NCBI GenBank assembly: GCA_030613705.1
Contig: JAUWLJ010000086.1
Span: 1-7,822, forward strand
Source: Chloroflexota bacterium
GTDB lineage: Bacteria; Chloroflexota; Anaerolineae; Anaerolineales; UBA4823
Length of the DNA: 7,822 bases
Reading direction: 5' to 3'
Made by a program: the position numbers and the translations under genes. Positions 1-6,804 of this stretch are shown one piece after another (position 1 is the first letter of the stretch; every line of letters starts with the position of its first letter). The notes under the pieces are model-generated. The model was not told the origin of the DNA. It did no database searches and saw nothing but the letters and a program-made list of their open reading frames with translations.

Positions 1-368
1 GCTGTGCCCAAAGCCTCGTCCATCTGGCTTTTTATCGCTTCTGATTGGTTAATCGTATTCCGCATGGCGTCGAACACCATATTCGAATAGGTCGCTGCGA
101 ATTGCTCCCAAAGGACATAACTCTTATCAAGCACTTTGTCCTGATCGATTTTATCCTCTCCTGCGGTCGCATCTATCGTGAGTTGAGTCAGATGACGTTG
201 GATGAATTCGAGCGCCTCTGTGAGATCGGTGAAGGTGAGTTCATCATCCCCTTGTACATGGTTAATTTGTCCCCGCCACTGGACCTGCGGTTCATCTTGA
301 GGATCTCTCCATATATGTTGGGTGAACCGTATCATAAATGATGCGATACTTCGTTGGTCTTCAACCAT
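1..368 (-). CDS. Hypothetical protein, N-terminal part (3' end beyond the window), possibly phasin-like
   Basis: An ATG at 368 opens 122 codons on the minus strand with no stop before the left edge, preceded by AAAGGA (376-381) with a 7-base spacer. The protein starts MVEDQRSIASFM. Residues 11-60 look like a small globular domain with the motifs RFTQHIWRD and QVQWRGQINHVQG, then a helix LEFIQRHL. Residues 78-122 are predicted, by eye, to be a long amphipathic helix (around LWEQFAATYSNMVFDAMRN) ending in an acidic/amide-rich stretch. The WRG...HVQG pattern resembles small hypothetical proteins I associate with Chloroflexota and cyanobacteria. The C-terminal helix recalls phasin-like, granule- or surface-coating helices, but this is a loose resemblance and no function is assigned. 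The gene follows the transporter operon on the same strand after a 132-base gap and probably has its own promoter. The plus-strand reading at 45-341 is its shadow. Confidence 0.8.
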   Translation of the reverse strand, partial: MVEDQRSIASFMIRFTQHIWRDPQDEPQVQWRGQINHVQGDDELTFTDLTEALEFIQRHLTQLTIDATAGEDKIDQDKVLDKSYVLWEQFAATYSNMVFDAMRNTINQSEAIKSQMDEALGT

Positions 369-394
369 CGTCAATTCCTTTCAAATATAGCGAT

Positions 395-403
395 ATTCTA
401 ACA
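395..403 (-). promoter_or_regulatory. Candidate extended -10 promoter for the gene at 1-368
   Basis: The minus strand reads TGTTAGAAT, matching the extended -10 form TGnTAnAAT. It would place a start near 388, about 20 bases ahead of the ATG at 368, leaving room for the ribosome site. No convincing -35 hexamer lies at the normal distance, which extended -10 promoters can tolerate. An alternative TTTACA (405-410) with TATATT (384-389) has only a 15-base spacer and would start transcription on top of the ribosome site, so it is less likely. Confidence 0.3.
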
Positions 404-411
404 ATGTAAAG

Positions 412-440
412 TTGCATTTCAGTTGCTGAACATTATGCAA
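412..440. repeat. Two-part inverted repeat between the transporter operon and the next gene
   Basis: Plus-strand outer arms TTGCAT (412-417) and ATGCAA (435-440) enclose inner arms TTCAG (418-422) and CTGAA (426-430) around a 3-base centre, with CATT (431-434) bulged on one side. That makes 11 potential base pairs. In the minus-strand RNA the stem is followed by CUUUACAUUGUU, which is only moderately U-rich, so it would be a weak terminator for the upstream operon. It also lies 9 bases upstream of the candidate -10, where an operator would sit. Either role is inference. Confidence 0.4.
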
Positions 441-500
441 AGTTCTATCTAATATTCTCCTCTTCTTCTTAAAGCTTGTGGTCAAGGATTGAAAGATAGG

Positions 501-1298
501 CTATAGTTTTCGTCTGATTTCATCATAAATAGAGTTAGTTTCTGGAAGAGGATCAATACCGAACTCCTCATTTAATATCTTTATACACTGCTGGTATGTC
601 TTTAATGCCATGGATCGGTTGCCGAGTGCTTGGAAGGCTTGCATTTGGACCCGGTACGCTTCTTCCCATAATGGCTCTTGGGCAAGCACCTGTTGGGTCA
701 ATCGTAAGCTATCCCGCGGGTTGCTGTCAATTTGCAGCTCTGCCAGGGTGGTCATAGCACTCATCGCCAGAATTCCTAATCGTTCTCGTTCCCCACTGGT
801 CCAGTCCTCATAACGCCTTTCGGGAAGATATTCCCCTTTATAAAGGTCAACCGCGACTTTATAGTTTGCTATCGCTGAATCAGGATCTGACTCGAGCAGT
901 TGATTGCCAGCTGCCAATTTGGCTTCGAAGGCATCAACGTCTATCCACAACTCATCTAGATTGATGCCATAAGCCAGATCAAAACGCTGGATGAACCGCG
1001 ATTGGGTTCGCGGGGGACGCTCCGGTTCAATAGCTTTATTGACCGCGTTCAGGGCAACTTTGAAGTCCCGGTCGCCGGCTTCTTGATCGAGTTCAGGCCA
1101 AAGTTGGGCGATGATTTGTTCTTTATGCTGCTGCTTCCGCCGATTGGTGATTAAATATTGGAACAGATAGATAGCCTTCTCCCGACCCCAGGCAGTCGCT
1201 TTGATCTCGATGCCATCCCGCTCAACACGGAAACCGCCCAGCGTATAAATTAGCAGGGCGGCATGATCTGCTGGTTTGTCGGGCAAATCGAACTGCAT
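501..1298 (-). CDS. Small SARP/BTAD-family transcriptional regulator
   Basis: A 265-residue protein with a two-domain SARP layout. Residues about 15-110 form an OmpR-type winged helix: a LGGFRVERDG strand pair, a helix at GREKAIYLFQYLITNR, then KEQIIAQLWPELD, and a recognition-helix region at DFKVALNAVNKAIEP. From about 117 to the end is the bacterial transcriptional activator (BTAD) domain of TPR-like helices, with WIDVDAFEAKL, the typical YKGEYLPERRYEDW turn, and a last repeat containing EEAYRVQMQAFQALGNRSMALKTYQQC. No ATPase or other sensor domain is attached, so it is a minimal member of the family. It starts 8 bases after livM stops and is the last gene of the transporter operon, which suggests control of this operon, though no target site is proven. 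Two starts are possible: ATG at 1298 (AAAAGG at 1303-1308, 4-base spacer) or TTG at 1301 (GAGGAG at 1310-1315, 8-base spacer). They differ by one residue. Confidence 0.9.
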   Translation of the reverse strand: MQFDLPDKPADHAALLIYTLGGFRVERDGIEIKATAWGREKAIYLFQYLITNRRKQQHKEQIIAQLWPELDQEAGDRDFKVALNAVNKAIEPERPPRTQSRFIQRFDLAYGINLDELWIDVDAFEAKLAAGNQLLESDPDSAIANYKVAVDLYKGEYLPERRYEDWTSGERERLGILAMSAMTTLAELQIDSNPRDSLRLTQQVLAQEPLWEEAYRVQMQAFQALGNRSMALKTYQQCIKILNEEFGIDPLPETNSIYDEIRRKL

Positions 1299-1306
1299 CA
1301 AGCCTT

Positions 1307-2416
1307 TTACTCCTCGTTTTCGTCCTGTTTCTTTTCCTTTGAGCCCGTAAACATCCTGAGCAGTTGCTCGCGCCCCTCTTTTCTACGCACTGACCTTTGG
1401 TTCCATGTTCCAACAATGCCGAAGGGCAGGTAAAGCACAATGCCAACGTACACAATGCCAATGATGATCTGGGATGAACCACCAAGGTAGCGATCCAATC
1501 CAAATGATAACAGCCGGAATGTAGCTGCCCCAATCAACGCCCCACTGAGTGTGCCTACCCCTCCAATTAGGACCATAAGCAGGGCTGCGATCGTAAAACT
1601 GAGGCCGGCTATATCTGGTCTGATTATTGGATGAAAGATGGCGTGCAGAGCACCAGCGAGACCTGCTGTAACTGAGGAGATGATCAGGGCAGTCAGCTTG
1701 TACCAGAATGTGTTGTATCCTAACATTATGGCACGGTTTTCGTTCTCTCTATTTGCAATACATACTCTACCAGTTGGAGAGTTGACAAAGCGCTTGTAAA
1801 ATATATATACAAGGATCATAAAGATCATGGCTAAATAATAAAACCTTAAGCGCTCAGTAACCGGGTTGAGGTATTCGGGTGGGGTCACTCCTTGTAATCC
1901 GATTTCAGCCCCTGCAAAATCTACTAATTCCCGCGATTGGATTACGATGAAAAAAACTTCTGCAATGCCTAAAGTAACCAACGCCCATGTTATTCCTTTA
2001 ACTCGAGGCAGAACGATGCCGAATATTAGCGCATTTACGATTCCAGCTAGGATCACAAGGCCTATGGTGGGCAATAATGACCAGCCAAATGACTTGAACA
2101 TTATTCCAGTCACGTATGCTCCAACCCCAAAGAACATAGCGTGACCGAAGGAGATCATCCCGGTGATGCCAAATATTAAATCGTAGCTAATTGCGTAAAC
2201 CGCCAGGATGAATATTTCTATCATTAATGCTTGGTAGAATTTAGATTGACCTGGATCATTGGATAATAATTCACTGAACGGTTGCCCATCTACCAATGCG
2301 ATGATAAAGGGCAAAATGGCCAGCAGCAAGATCGTTATAAGTAACCCACGGCTGTTTTTTATGGTTGCCCAATAAATGTTTTCTTTTGCTACTTCAGGTG
2401 CAGTGAATTCGCTCAT
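1307..2416 (-). CDS. livM: Liv-type ABC transporter permease LivM
   Basis: A 369-residue inner-membrane permease of the branched-chain amino acid/urea type. It has about eight to ten hydrophobic segments, the first at 25-42 after a polar cytoplasmic start. Family marks are YDLIFGITGMISFGHAMFFGVGAY (79-101, the LivM 'G..SFGH..F.G.GAY' signature), the cytoplasmic coupling loop SPTGRVCIANRENENRAIMLGY (213-234), which contacts the ATPase subunit, and LIGGVGTLSGALIGA (283-297). The last 35 residues are strongly charged (RSVRRKEGRE, KEKKQDENEE), consistent with a cytoplasmic tail. It would pair with LivH to form the transmembrane channel. It begins 3 bases after the livH stop and uses a ribosome site inside livH, so the two permeases should be made in equal amounts. 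The length is slightly above the usual 310-360. Family assignment is firm; the transported solute is unknown. Confidence 0.96.
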   Translation of the reverse strand: MSEFTAPEVAKENIYWATIKNSRGLLITILLLAILPFIIALVDGQPFSELLSNDPGQSKFYQALMIEIFILAVYAISYDLIFGITGMISFGHAMFFGVGAYVTGIMFKSFGWSLLPTIGLVILAGIVNALIFGIVLPRVKGITWALVTLGIAEVFFIVIQSRELVDFAGAEIGLQGVTPPEYLNPVTERLRFYYLAMIFMILVYIFYKRFVNSPTGRVCIANRENENRAIMLGYNTFWYKLTALIISSVTAGLAGALHAIFHPIIRPDIAGLSFTIAALLMVLIGGVGTLSGALIGAATFRLLSFGLDRYLGGSSQIIIGIVYVGIVLYLPFGIVGTWNQRSVRRKEGREQLLRMFTGSKEKKQDENEE

Positions 2417-2419
2417 GAG

Positions 2420-4003
2420 TCACTCCTTTCTCCCAAACAAGCCTTGCGGCATAATCAGGAGTATGATGACCATCAATAACACAGTCGAGGCTGGTACAAG
2501 TGGTGGCGTAGGTTTAAACGCTTCCTCCATAAATGGCAGAGGGATACCGATTTGTCCATACTTAACGATAAATTGTTGCAGCATTCCTACAATTAATGCC
2601 CCAACAGCTGCACCTGGATAGCTAGTTAAACCACCTATTGCGAGTGCGATAAGGGCATTAATCAATAGAACCTGCCCCATATTGGTCGATAGTCCCATCG
2701 AAGGTGCAGCGATGACGCCGCCCATGGCTGCCAATCCCACACCTAAGGCGAAAACCAATGTAAATACTCTTCTAACGTTAATGCTGAGGGCTTCCACCAT
2801 CTCGCTATCCTGTACACCCGCGCGGATGATCATGCCCAGGCGAGTGCGTTGAAGCAATATCCAAACCGTTATCAGGATAAATAGCCCCACGATAATAACA
2901 AAAACATCGTTGTAGGTGCGTATACGTCCTCCCAGTATCGAGATAGTTGAACATTTATTGGCAAGAATGTCTGCTAAACTTTCTGCCGGACAGCCTTCCC
3001 CAGTACCTGCAAATAAACTCGGTCTGGGCATGGTGAATGCAGGATTACCCCAAATAGTTCGAACGAATTCAATTCCAATTGCAGATACACCTAAAGTCAT
3101 TAATAAATTATAGATCGGTGTCGCGTATAGGGGTCGCACTAGCAAGACTTCCATTAACGCGCCTATTCCAGCGATGGATACAAAAGAAACAAGGATCGCA
3201 ATCAGGAACAACCAGGCGTTATTTAAATCAAGCAAAAAATCTGACAGTGGGTCATTGAAAAAGTAAAAAATGATCCCTATTAAGGCGGTAATGATTGAGA
3301 TCCAGATCGCGGTGTGAGGGAGCCCTTGGTCTATTATGACCTTAGCTTCTTTACGAGAGTAACGCCGGTAATGCGCAAAACCGGCCAAGGTAGCCCCAGC
3401 AATAAAACTTCCCAATAAAATGCCGCCTAGACCAACGACGGGTGATACACCTTGAAATAGTTCTGGTTCTGGCGCGACAAGTGTTCCCTGGCCGGCTGCG
3501 AAAGCATAATTTATCGGACTGGATTCATAAGAGCCGACATCCCAGGTTGTTACAGGATATTTTGGTAATAAGTATCCCAGGATCGCGATGACCAGAATCA
3601 ACCCTACCCATGGCCAAATACGAGCCGCTTTCTCGGGTATGTTCAGCCGTTCGATCAAAACATCCATCAAGGGTAAGAGAGCGAAACCTGCGATGAGTAG
3701 AGCGATTGGCGTGATGGCATCAACGGCAGTGTCGGGACGGACGATAATCGTCCAACCAATATAAGCACCTATCATAAAAAGAGTGCCGTGGGCTAAATTT
3801 AGTACGTCCATCAAACCGAAAATGAGTGAAAATCCTGCTGCGACTATAAATATTATCGCGCCCATAGAAAAACCACGTAATGTGGTGAGGACCTGATCTT
3901 TTGGTTCCAGACCACGCAACGCCAACAAGTACACAATAGTCAGAACTAAAAGAGTAATGATTAGCGTTCTGTTTTTCCTAAACCATTGACTTATCTTGTT
4001 CAT
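2420..4003 (-). CDS. livH: Liv-type ABC transporter permease LivH, enlarged form
   Basis: A 527-residue inner-membrane permease, against about 290-310 for a standard LivH. The family core appears in two pieces. Residues 43-85 carry GFSMGAIIFIVAAGFSLIFG followed by MDVLNLAHGTLFMIGAY (the 'NLAHG..MIGAY' signature). From about 263 the family pattern resumes with GALMEVLLVRPLYATP, the coupling loop RTRLGMIIRAGVQDSEMVEALSINV (386-410) and ALAIGGLTSYPGAAVGALIVG (453-473). Between them, about 88-262 is extra: roughly four hydrophobic segments (near 97-113, 132-147, 187-210, 231-249), a polar stretch at 148-186 and a basic stretch HYRRYSRKEAK (211-221). A second enlarged loop, 328-362, has two cysteines (C338, C351). 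An extra N-terminal helix lies at 13-29. ATG 4003 is preceded by AAGGGAG with a 10-base spacer. The reading frame is continuous, so the extra region is a true insertion and not a frameshift. Partner of LivM. Confidence 0.95.
   Translation of the reverse strand: MNKISQWFRKNRTLIITLLVLTIVYLLALRGLEPKDQVLTTLRGFSMGAIIFIVAAGFSLIFGLMDVLNLAHGTLFMIGAYIGWTIIVRPDTAVDAITPIALLIAGFALLPLMDVLIERLNIPEKAARIWPWVGLILVIAILGYLLPKYPVTTWDVGSYESSPINYAFAAGQGTLVAPEPELFQGVSPVVGLGGILLGSFIAGATLAGFAHYRRYSRKEAKVIIDQGLPHTAIWISIITALIGIIFYFFNDPLSDFLLDLNNAWLFLIAILVSFVSIAGIGALMEVLLVRPLYATPIYNLLMTLGVSAIGIEFVRTIWGNPAFTMPRPSLFAGTGEGCPAESLADILANKCSTISILGGRIRTYNDVFVIIVGLFILITVWILLQRTRLGMIIRAGVQDSEMVEALSINVRRVFTLVFALGVGLAAMGGVIAAPSMGLSTNMGQVLLINALIALAIGGLTSYPGAAVGALIVGMLQQFIVKYGQIGIPLPFMEEAFKPTPPLVPASTVLLMVIILLIMPQGLFGRKE
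2423..2429 (-). promoter_or_regulatory. Ribosome binding site of livM inside the end of livH
   Basis: The minus strand reads AAAGGAG, 6 bases ahead of the livM ATG (2416). It lies within the last codons and stop of livH (GGG AGA AAG GAG TGA). Ribosomes finishing livH end at the livM start, the classical arrangement for translational coupling of two subunits of one complex. Confidence 0.85.
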
Positions 4004-4024
4004 GGATGATCGGCTCCCTTCCGC

Positions 4025-4729
4025 TCAGGCAGCTTCCAGATAGCGATGGATGGTTTCCTGGTCGTTAATCAGGTCAGCGATTTTGCCCTCTTTTACTGAT
4101 TGGCCTTCTTCAATAATCACATAATCTTCAGCGAGATGGGTGGCGACGATAAAATTCTGTTCAACCAGTAGTACAGTTGTTTCCGATGAAAGTTGTCTGA
4201 TGGCTTCCATCATCTGCTCGATGAGGACAGGGGCCAACCCTTCGGTGGGCTCGTCGATGAGCAACAATTTGTTGTCGGGAACTAGCGCCCGAGCAATTGC
4301 CAGCATTTGCTGTTGTCCGCCAGAGAGGTGATCTCCGCCCAGATGGAGCAGGCGTTTTAAATCCGGAAATAAATCGAAGATAATATCAGCTTTGCGATCC
4401 AGATCACCCTTTTTACGCTCGGCGATTTTAAGGTTCTCACCGACGCTTAAGTCGCGGAATATGGCCCGGTGCTCGGGGACATAGCCTATCCCCAGTGCTG
4501 CGATGTTAAAACTGCGTTGACCGAGTATATCTTGCCCATCAAAGATCACCTGACCCTGACTGGGAGGCGTTAATCCCAGTATCGACTTTAGGGTTGTAGT
4601 CTTTCCGGCGCCGTTACGCCCGAGTAAAGTCACGATCTTACCTCTAGGCACTCGGACTGAAACCCCTTCCAGGATGTGGAACTGGCTGATAAAAGTGTGA
4701 ATGTCACGCACTTCTAATAGGTTGTCCAT
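4025..4729 (-). CDS. livF: Liv-type ABC transporter ATP-binding protein LivF
   Basis: A 234-residue cytoplasmic ATPase of normal LivF length. Motifs in order: Walker A GRNGAGKT (37-44), the LivF-type loop YVPEHRAIFRDLSVGENL (83-100) with E86 where most ABC proteins have the Q-loop glutamine (usual in LivF), ABC signature LSGGQQQ (135-141), Walker B LLLIDEP (155-161) with catalytic E160, and Q191 in LLVEQN at the switch position, where LivF proteins normally have Gln instead of His. All residues needed for ATP binding are present. It starts at ATG 4729 after GGGAG with a 6-base spacer and stops 21 bases before livH. It would form the ATPase heterodimer with LivG that drives LivH/LivM. Family certain, substrate unknown. 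Confidence 0.97.
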   Translation of the reverse strand: MDNLLEVRDIHTFISQFHILEGVSVRVPRGKIVTLLGRNGAGKTTTLKSILGLTPPSQGQVIFDGQDILGQRSFNIAALGIGYVPEHRAIFRDLSVGENLKIAERKKGDLDRKADIIFDLFPDLKRLLHLGGDHLSGGQQQMLAIARALVPDNKLLLIDEPTEGLAPVLIEQMMEAIRQLSSETTVLLVEQNFIVATHLAEDYVIIEEGQSVKEGKIADLINDQETIHRYLEAA

Positions 4730-4757
4730 AATTGTCTCCCGTCTTGATCCCTTGAAG

Positions 4758-5534
4758 CTAGCTCACTTGCAGATCACTATAAAGCCCACCGAGATAGGCG
4801 CTCTGGACAACTTCATTCGATGCAATCTCCGATGGTGTGCCCTCTGCTAATATTTGACCCTGGTGCATAACGGAGATGTAGTCCGAGATGCTCATCACGA
4901 CATTCATGTTGTGCTCCACAAGCATGACCGTCTTTTTACCGCTCTTTTGGACTTTTTGGATCAACTCCATTATCTCGGGAACTTCTTCGGCTGCCATCCC
5001 AGCCGTGGGTTCATCGAGCAACAGTAATTCTGGATCAGGAGCCAGGATCATCCCCAATTCAAGTTTACGTTTGTCGCCATGTGGGAGTGATATTGCCTGG
5101 GATAATGCCCGTTCCGTTAACCCAACCTGATTTATGACCTCATACGCTCTGTGTTCGTATTGCTCAAAGTGGCGATAATCTCTGATGAATTTAAAGTTGT
5201 CCTTCCCCAGAGCCTGACTGGCAAGTCGAACATTCTCCAGCACAGTTAAATTTGGAAAGATGTTGGTAATCTGAAAAGAGCGCCCTATCCCAAGATGAGC
5301 TGTGCGGTAAAGTGGAAGATTTGTGATATCGCGTCCCTTGAAAATAACGCGGCCGCTCGTCGGCTCTAAGTTGCCGCTGAGTAAATTAAAGTATGTGGTT
5401 TTTCCGGCTCCGTTGGGACCGATAATCGAATGTATAGTGTTCGCTTTTACCTTGATGCTCACATTGGCTACGGCAACTAAGGCACCAAATTCTTTCCGCA
5501 ATTTTATGCTTTCTAGGATAATGTTATTTTCCAT
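4758..5534 (-). CDS. livG: Liv-type ABC transporter ATP-binding protein LivG
   Basis: A 258-residue cytoplasmic ATPase of usual LivG length. Walker A is GPNGAGKT (39-46). The Q-loop region is RSFQITNIFPNLTVLENV (85-102), followed by the longer helical insert typical of LivG (about 108-128). The ABC signature is altered to LPHGD (150-154), followed by KRKLELGMILA. Walker B is LLLLDEPTAGM (170-180) with E175, and the switch histidine is H208 in LVEHNMNVVM. The C-terminal HQGQILAEGTPSEI and the ending around YLGG are LivG hallmarks. The LELGM phrase after the signature also resembles UrtD of urea importers, so urea or amide transport is possible but not shown. ATG 5534 follows TAGGAG with a 5-base spacer. 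It lies 67 bases after SBP2 and 28 bases before livF, and would act as the heterodimer partner of LivF. Confidence 0.96.
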   Translation of the reverse strand: MENNIILESIKLRKEFGALVAVANVSIKVKANTIHSIIGPNGAGKTTYFNLLSGNLEPTSGRVIFKGRDITNLPLYRTAHLGIGRSFQITNIFPNLTVLENVRLASQALGKDNFKFIRDYRHFEQYEHRAYEVINQVGLTERALSQAISLPHGDKRKLELGMILAPDPELLLLDEPTAGMAAEEVPEIMELIQKVQKSGKKTVMLVEHNMNVVMSISDYISVMHQGQILAEGTPSEIASNEVVQSAYLGGLYSDLQVS

Positions 5535-5601
5535 GCCAACTCCTAGTCCAGCAATATCAGGTGGGTAATTCTTATCACTAAGATTGATTAAATTGTCAGT
5601 G

Positions 5602-6774
5602 TTATTCTGTATTTACCGTGATCGGGGGAGCTGTCTCCTCCGGTGTGGTCTCACGGATTAGCTGAGGTATTGCCCAGTGATGATCAGGGTCAGGATCCTT
5701 TACCATCTCCAAAATGAACATCGGTTGCAGAGCCTGGTGATCTTCTTCTCTGAAAACATAGGTCCCCTTAGCTGCCTCGAAGCGCAGCCCTTCCATTACG
5801 GAGATCAAAGCCTCTGCATCAGGATTTCCCTTGGTTCGTTTTAATGCCTCAACCAGTGCTATACCTGCAGCAAAGCCCCCAGCAGTAAAGAGGTCAGGGT
5901 CTTCGGCGTACTCTTCAATGTGCTTTTCTCTCAGCCAATCGTTGATGGGGTTGTCAGGCAAGATAGGGGAGTATTTACAGATGCCGACCATACCATTTGC
6001 GTCCAACCCCAGCGCGTGACGCGCTTCGCGATCGCCAAGACCTCCAGTTACTCGCATCCTTTCAAATATTCCCAGATCACGCATGTCACTGAAGAGCTCC
6101 CTGTATCCAGCCCCAGCCCAGGATTGAACCAGGACGTCAGGCGATATATCTAGTATTTGTTGTAAGAACGGCTTGAAATTATTTGTTAATAAGGGCGCAA
6201 GGATTTCTATTAATGTTTTTCCGCCATGCTTTTCGATGACTTGTTTCCAAGCCTCGGTGCTTTGTTGGCCAAAGATGTCGTCTGGGGCGATGTAAGCGAA
6301 AGTCTTCCCCAGGTTTTCAACTGCATATTTTCCACCAGCTGCTGCGTCCTGCCAGGTCGTAGCTGATGTGCGAAATATATACCGGTTGTGATGCTCTCCA
6401 GTAATACTATCCGCTGCGGCAGGTTCAACTACCAGCAGTCGTTTATATTCCTCTGCAATTCTCGCTACCACGATTGTGACCGCACTGGAGGTACAGCCTT
6501 GGAGAATATGCACCCCTCGATCTTCAATTAAACTGCGTGCTTTCTGACCGCCATAACCGGGATCACCGGCGTCATCCTCGATAATGACCTCAATGTCTCG
6601 ATCAGCAATTTTCCAGGTCCCCTGAGTAGCGTATTCGATTCCGAGCTTTAATCCTCTGACCTGCATCGTGCCGTAGTAGTGCAGCGGTCCTGCTAAGGAA
6701 GCCACCACGCCGATCTTAATAGTCCGGTGTCCTCGAAAGAGATCTTTTATTCCACCCAAGAGGGATCTGTCCAT
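5602..6774 (-). CDS. Type 1 periplasmic-binding-fold protein without a signal peptide (SBP2)
   Basis: A 390-residue Leu/Ile/Val-binding-type protein (Peripla_BP_6-like). The fold starts almost at once: after MDRSLLGGIKDLFRGHR comes the first strand IKIGVVASLAGPL (19-31), then EDDAGDPGYGGQKARSLI (66-83) and the binding-cleft region LQGCTSSAVT (91-100). Next come EPAAADSITG (117-126), FRTS (134-137), YIAPDDIFG (161-169), DNPINDWL (274-281) and MEGLRFEAAKGTYVFREEDHQA (327-348). No hydrophobic signal segment, lipobox or lysine-rich leader exists at either possible start. ATG 6774 is chosen because AGAGGA lies 5 bases upstream. The TTG at 6831 would add 19 polar residues and start inside a hairpin without a ribosome site. 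It is a clear paralogue of SBP1 but lacks three of SBP1's four visible cysteines. It may be a cytosolic ligand sensor (compare AmiC) or an SBP exported by an unrecognised route. Ligand unknown. Confidence 0.93.
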   Translation of the reverse strand: MDRSLLGGIKDLFRGHRTIKIGVVASLAGPLHYYGTMQVRGLKLGIEYATQGTWKIADRDIEVIIEDDAGDPGYGGQKARSLIEDRGVHILQGCTSSAVTIVVARIAEEYKRLLVVEPAAADSITGEHHNRYIFRTSATTWQDAAAGGKYAVENLGKTFAYIAPDDIFGQQSTEAWKQVIEKHGGKTLIEILAPLLTNNFKPFLQQILDISPDVLVQSWAGAGYRELFSDMRDLGIFERMRVTGGLGDREARHALGLDANGMVGICKYSPILPDNPINDWLREKHIEEYAEDPDLFTAGGFAAGIALVEALKRTKGNPDAEALISVMEGLRFEAAKGTYVFREEDHQALQPMFILEMVKDPDPDHHWAIPQLIRETTPEETAPPITVNTE

Positions 6775-6778
6775 GACT

Positions 6779-6785
6779 ATCCTCT
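6779..6785 (-). promoter_or_regulatory. Ribosome binding site that sets the SBP2 start
   Basis: The minus strand reads AGAGGAT; AGGA ends 5 bases before ATG 6774. This supports the ATG over the upstream TTG at 6831, which has only A-rich, stem-forming sequence around it and an in-frame TAA four codons upstream. Part of the site overlaps the palindrome at 6783-6798. Confidence 0.75.
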
Positions 6786-6798
6786 CATGCTCATGAGA
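6783..6798. repeat. Short palindrome overlapping the SBP2 ribosome site
   Basis: Plus-strand arms TCTCATG (6783-6789) and CATGAGA (6792-6798) flank a 2-base centre. In RNA a 6-pair stem with a 4-base loop is possible. Its 3' arm includes the first bases of the AGAGGA ribosome site, so it could slow SBP2 initiation. It is small and could be chance. Confidence 0.3.
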
Positions 6799-6804
6799 TA
6801 GCGA

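Noticed and set aside
45..341. 98-residue plus-strand open frame
   Set aside because: It lies opposite the supported minus-strand gene at 1-368, which has a ribosome site and a longer frame; the plus-strand peptide shows no recognisable domain.
1222..1533. 103-codon minus-strand frame bridging livM and the BTAD gene
   Set aside because: It overlaps the ends of two well-supported genes in another frame and has no family resemblance.
2420..4003. LivH as two genes joined by a sequencing error or frameshift
   Set aside because: The frame is open throughout, the extra segment reads as sensible membrane protein, and both halves of the LivH core are needed for one permease.
5570..5583. Small hairpin between SBP2 and livG (5 pairs, GUGA loop)
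   Set aside because: The stem is short and AT-rich, followed by a mismatch and no U run; it could easily be chance in a 67-base gap.
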